A DNA stretch of 14,201 nucleotides, from the NCBI GenBank assembly GCA_046304235.1, contig JBKCEW010000046.1:1-14201 (forward strand). Direction: 5' to 3'. The position numbers were made by a program, and so were the translations under genes. The notes under the pieces were generated by a model. The model searched no databases and had not been told where the DNA came from. It saw nothing but the letters and a program-made list of their open reading frames with translations. The stretch's first letter is position 1; every line of letters starts with the position of its first letter. Positions 13,446 through 14,201 of this stretch are shown here, piece by piece. Source of the stretch: CANHVK01 sp046304235 (lineage in GTDB: Bacteria; Bacteroidota; Bacteroidia; Flavobacteriales_D; Crocinitomicaceae).

Positions 13446-14201
13446 TTAAATTAAAATCTTTTGTAACACTTTTTCATATTCTTCGACATCTATAACTAAA
13501 TCATTATCAGCGTTAAAATTACTATTAATATAATAATAATTAAAATTCAACTCTGTAGCTAAAGAATAAAATACATTCATGTGATTATTTTTTGCTTGAA
13601 TTTCAAAAATTGAAGAATTAGGCTCCATAAAAATCATATTTGAAAAACCCGCACCATGTAAACCAGTCATAAAAGAACATGAATTTGATAATATAATTTG
13701 TTGTTCTAAAGTGTAATCTTCAAAACAATGAAATTCAACATTGTATTTTGCTAATAGTGTGTATCATTCTATTTCATTTATCAAAACTCTTCTTGAAGCT
13801 TTCGAGCGACTTATAAAAATTCTTTTATTTTGATTTTTTTTAGCAAAATTAATAACAGAACCTAGTAAACGATCTTTTAACTTAATAATTAAAGACAAAT
13901 TATAATTTCCTGTAGGGGCAGTATGACTGGGTAAAACTAGATGTTTAACTTTTAATACTTCATTATTTTCATAATATACTACTTCAAAATCTAATAATTT
14001 AAGAGATTCATGCACATAACTAAATTTTTTATATGAGCTAGGTAAAACCACTTTGTAATCATTAAAAAATTCTTCTATTAAAATCAATCTTGATAAAGCA
14101 TCAAAAAGCCAATGAAAATACATTTCTGTCCAATTCATGGTTATCCAAATCAATTGATCAGTATTTTTAATTTTATTAAATATTATCTTTTTTAAATAAT
14201 T
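13446..14201 (-). pseudogene. GT61-family glycosyltransferase (DUF563), interrupted by TGA, 5'-partial
   Basis: One continuous minus-strand frame from the window edge to 13446, broken only by a TGA at 13764-13766. Upstream of the stop: NWTEMYFHWLFDALSRLILI, HLVLPSHTAPTGNY and KRIFISRSKASRRVLINEIE. Downstream, in the same frame: YTLLAKYNVEFHCFEDYTLE and then MTGLHGAGFSNMIFMEPNSS, with the HGAGF-N block typical of GT61. Because the frame is the same on both sides and the sequence reads naturally through, this is a point nonsense change (or a sequencing error, or readthrough) rather than a frameshift. The start lies beyond 14201, since the frame is open to the edge. In GT61 enzymes the HGAGF block is near the catalytic centre, so the truncated product would be inactive. 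It ends 3 bp before wzt, so polarity on wzt is possible. Confidence 0.85.

Noticed and set aside
1..14201. A defence system, toxin-antitoxin pair, tRNA or rRNA gene
   Set aside because: All convincing coding sequence is assigned to insertion sequences or polysaccharide genes, and I saw no cloverleaf-like or rRNA-like sequence, though no covariance search could be run.

Overview
The window is AT-rich DNA that looks like a chromosomal surface-polysaccharide (O-antigen or capsule type) locus of a Bacteroidota bacterium, most likely a member of the Flavobacteriia. Three things point there: the very low GC, start sites without clear Shine-Dalgarno sequences, and the kinds of insertion sequence present (a two-ORF ISAon1-type element, IS982, IS1595, IS21, an IS407-like IS3 element, and the Zn-ribbon variant of IS256). 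The organism assignment is inference from these traits; there is no marker gene.

Layout. 1-1520: a two-ORF ISAon1-type element with an apparently intact DDE transposase. 1521-1896: the 5' third of an IS1595-family element. About 2085-2960: a badly decayed Zn-ribbon IS256-type transposase. 3131-5412 (minus strand): UDP-GlcNAc 2-epimerase (wecB) and a GT4-like glycosyltransferase, in one operon. 5592-11211: a 5.6-kb pile-up of insertion sequences. It holds an IS5-family transposase reduced to its two ends, an IS3 element, a truncated IS982, a complete IS21 element (istA/istB) and a second truncated IS1595. 11212-14201 (minus strand): the first 62 codons of a second glycosyltransferase, then (reading upstream) a SAM methyltransferase, a Wzt-type ABC-transporter ATPase with a C-terminal carbohydrate-binding domain, and a GT61-family glycosyltransferase broken by an in-frame TGA.

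All five host genes and the host fragment lie on the minus strand with gaps of 3-32 bp, so they were probably one transcription unit read from right to left. It would build a glycan containing UDP-GlcNAc-derived ManNAc, decorate it by methylation, and export it through an ABC (Wzm/Wzt) route. The insertion pile-up now separates the upstream part (GT61, wzt, methyltransferase, glycosyltransferase stump) from the downstream part (glycosyltransferase, wecB). The downstream pair has its own candidate Bacteroidota-type promoter at 5498-5505.

The most informative structure is the pile-up itself. The IS21 element is complete and has exact 24-bp terminal repeats, but its left flank is IS982 and its right flank is IS1595, with no matching target duplication. 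That is the pattern left when two IS21 copies recombine and delete what lay between them, which would also explain the missing 3' parts of the IS982, the IS1595 and the glycosyltransferase gene. I see no novel defence, regulatory or biosynthetic system; the unusual signals concern transposon architecture, recoding and locus decay.
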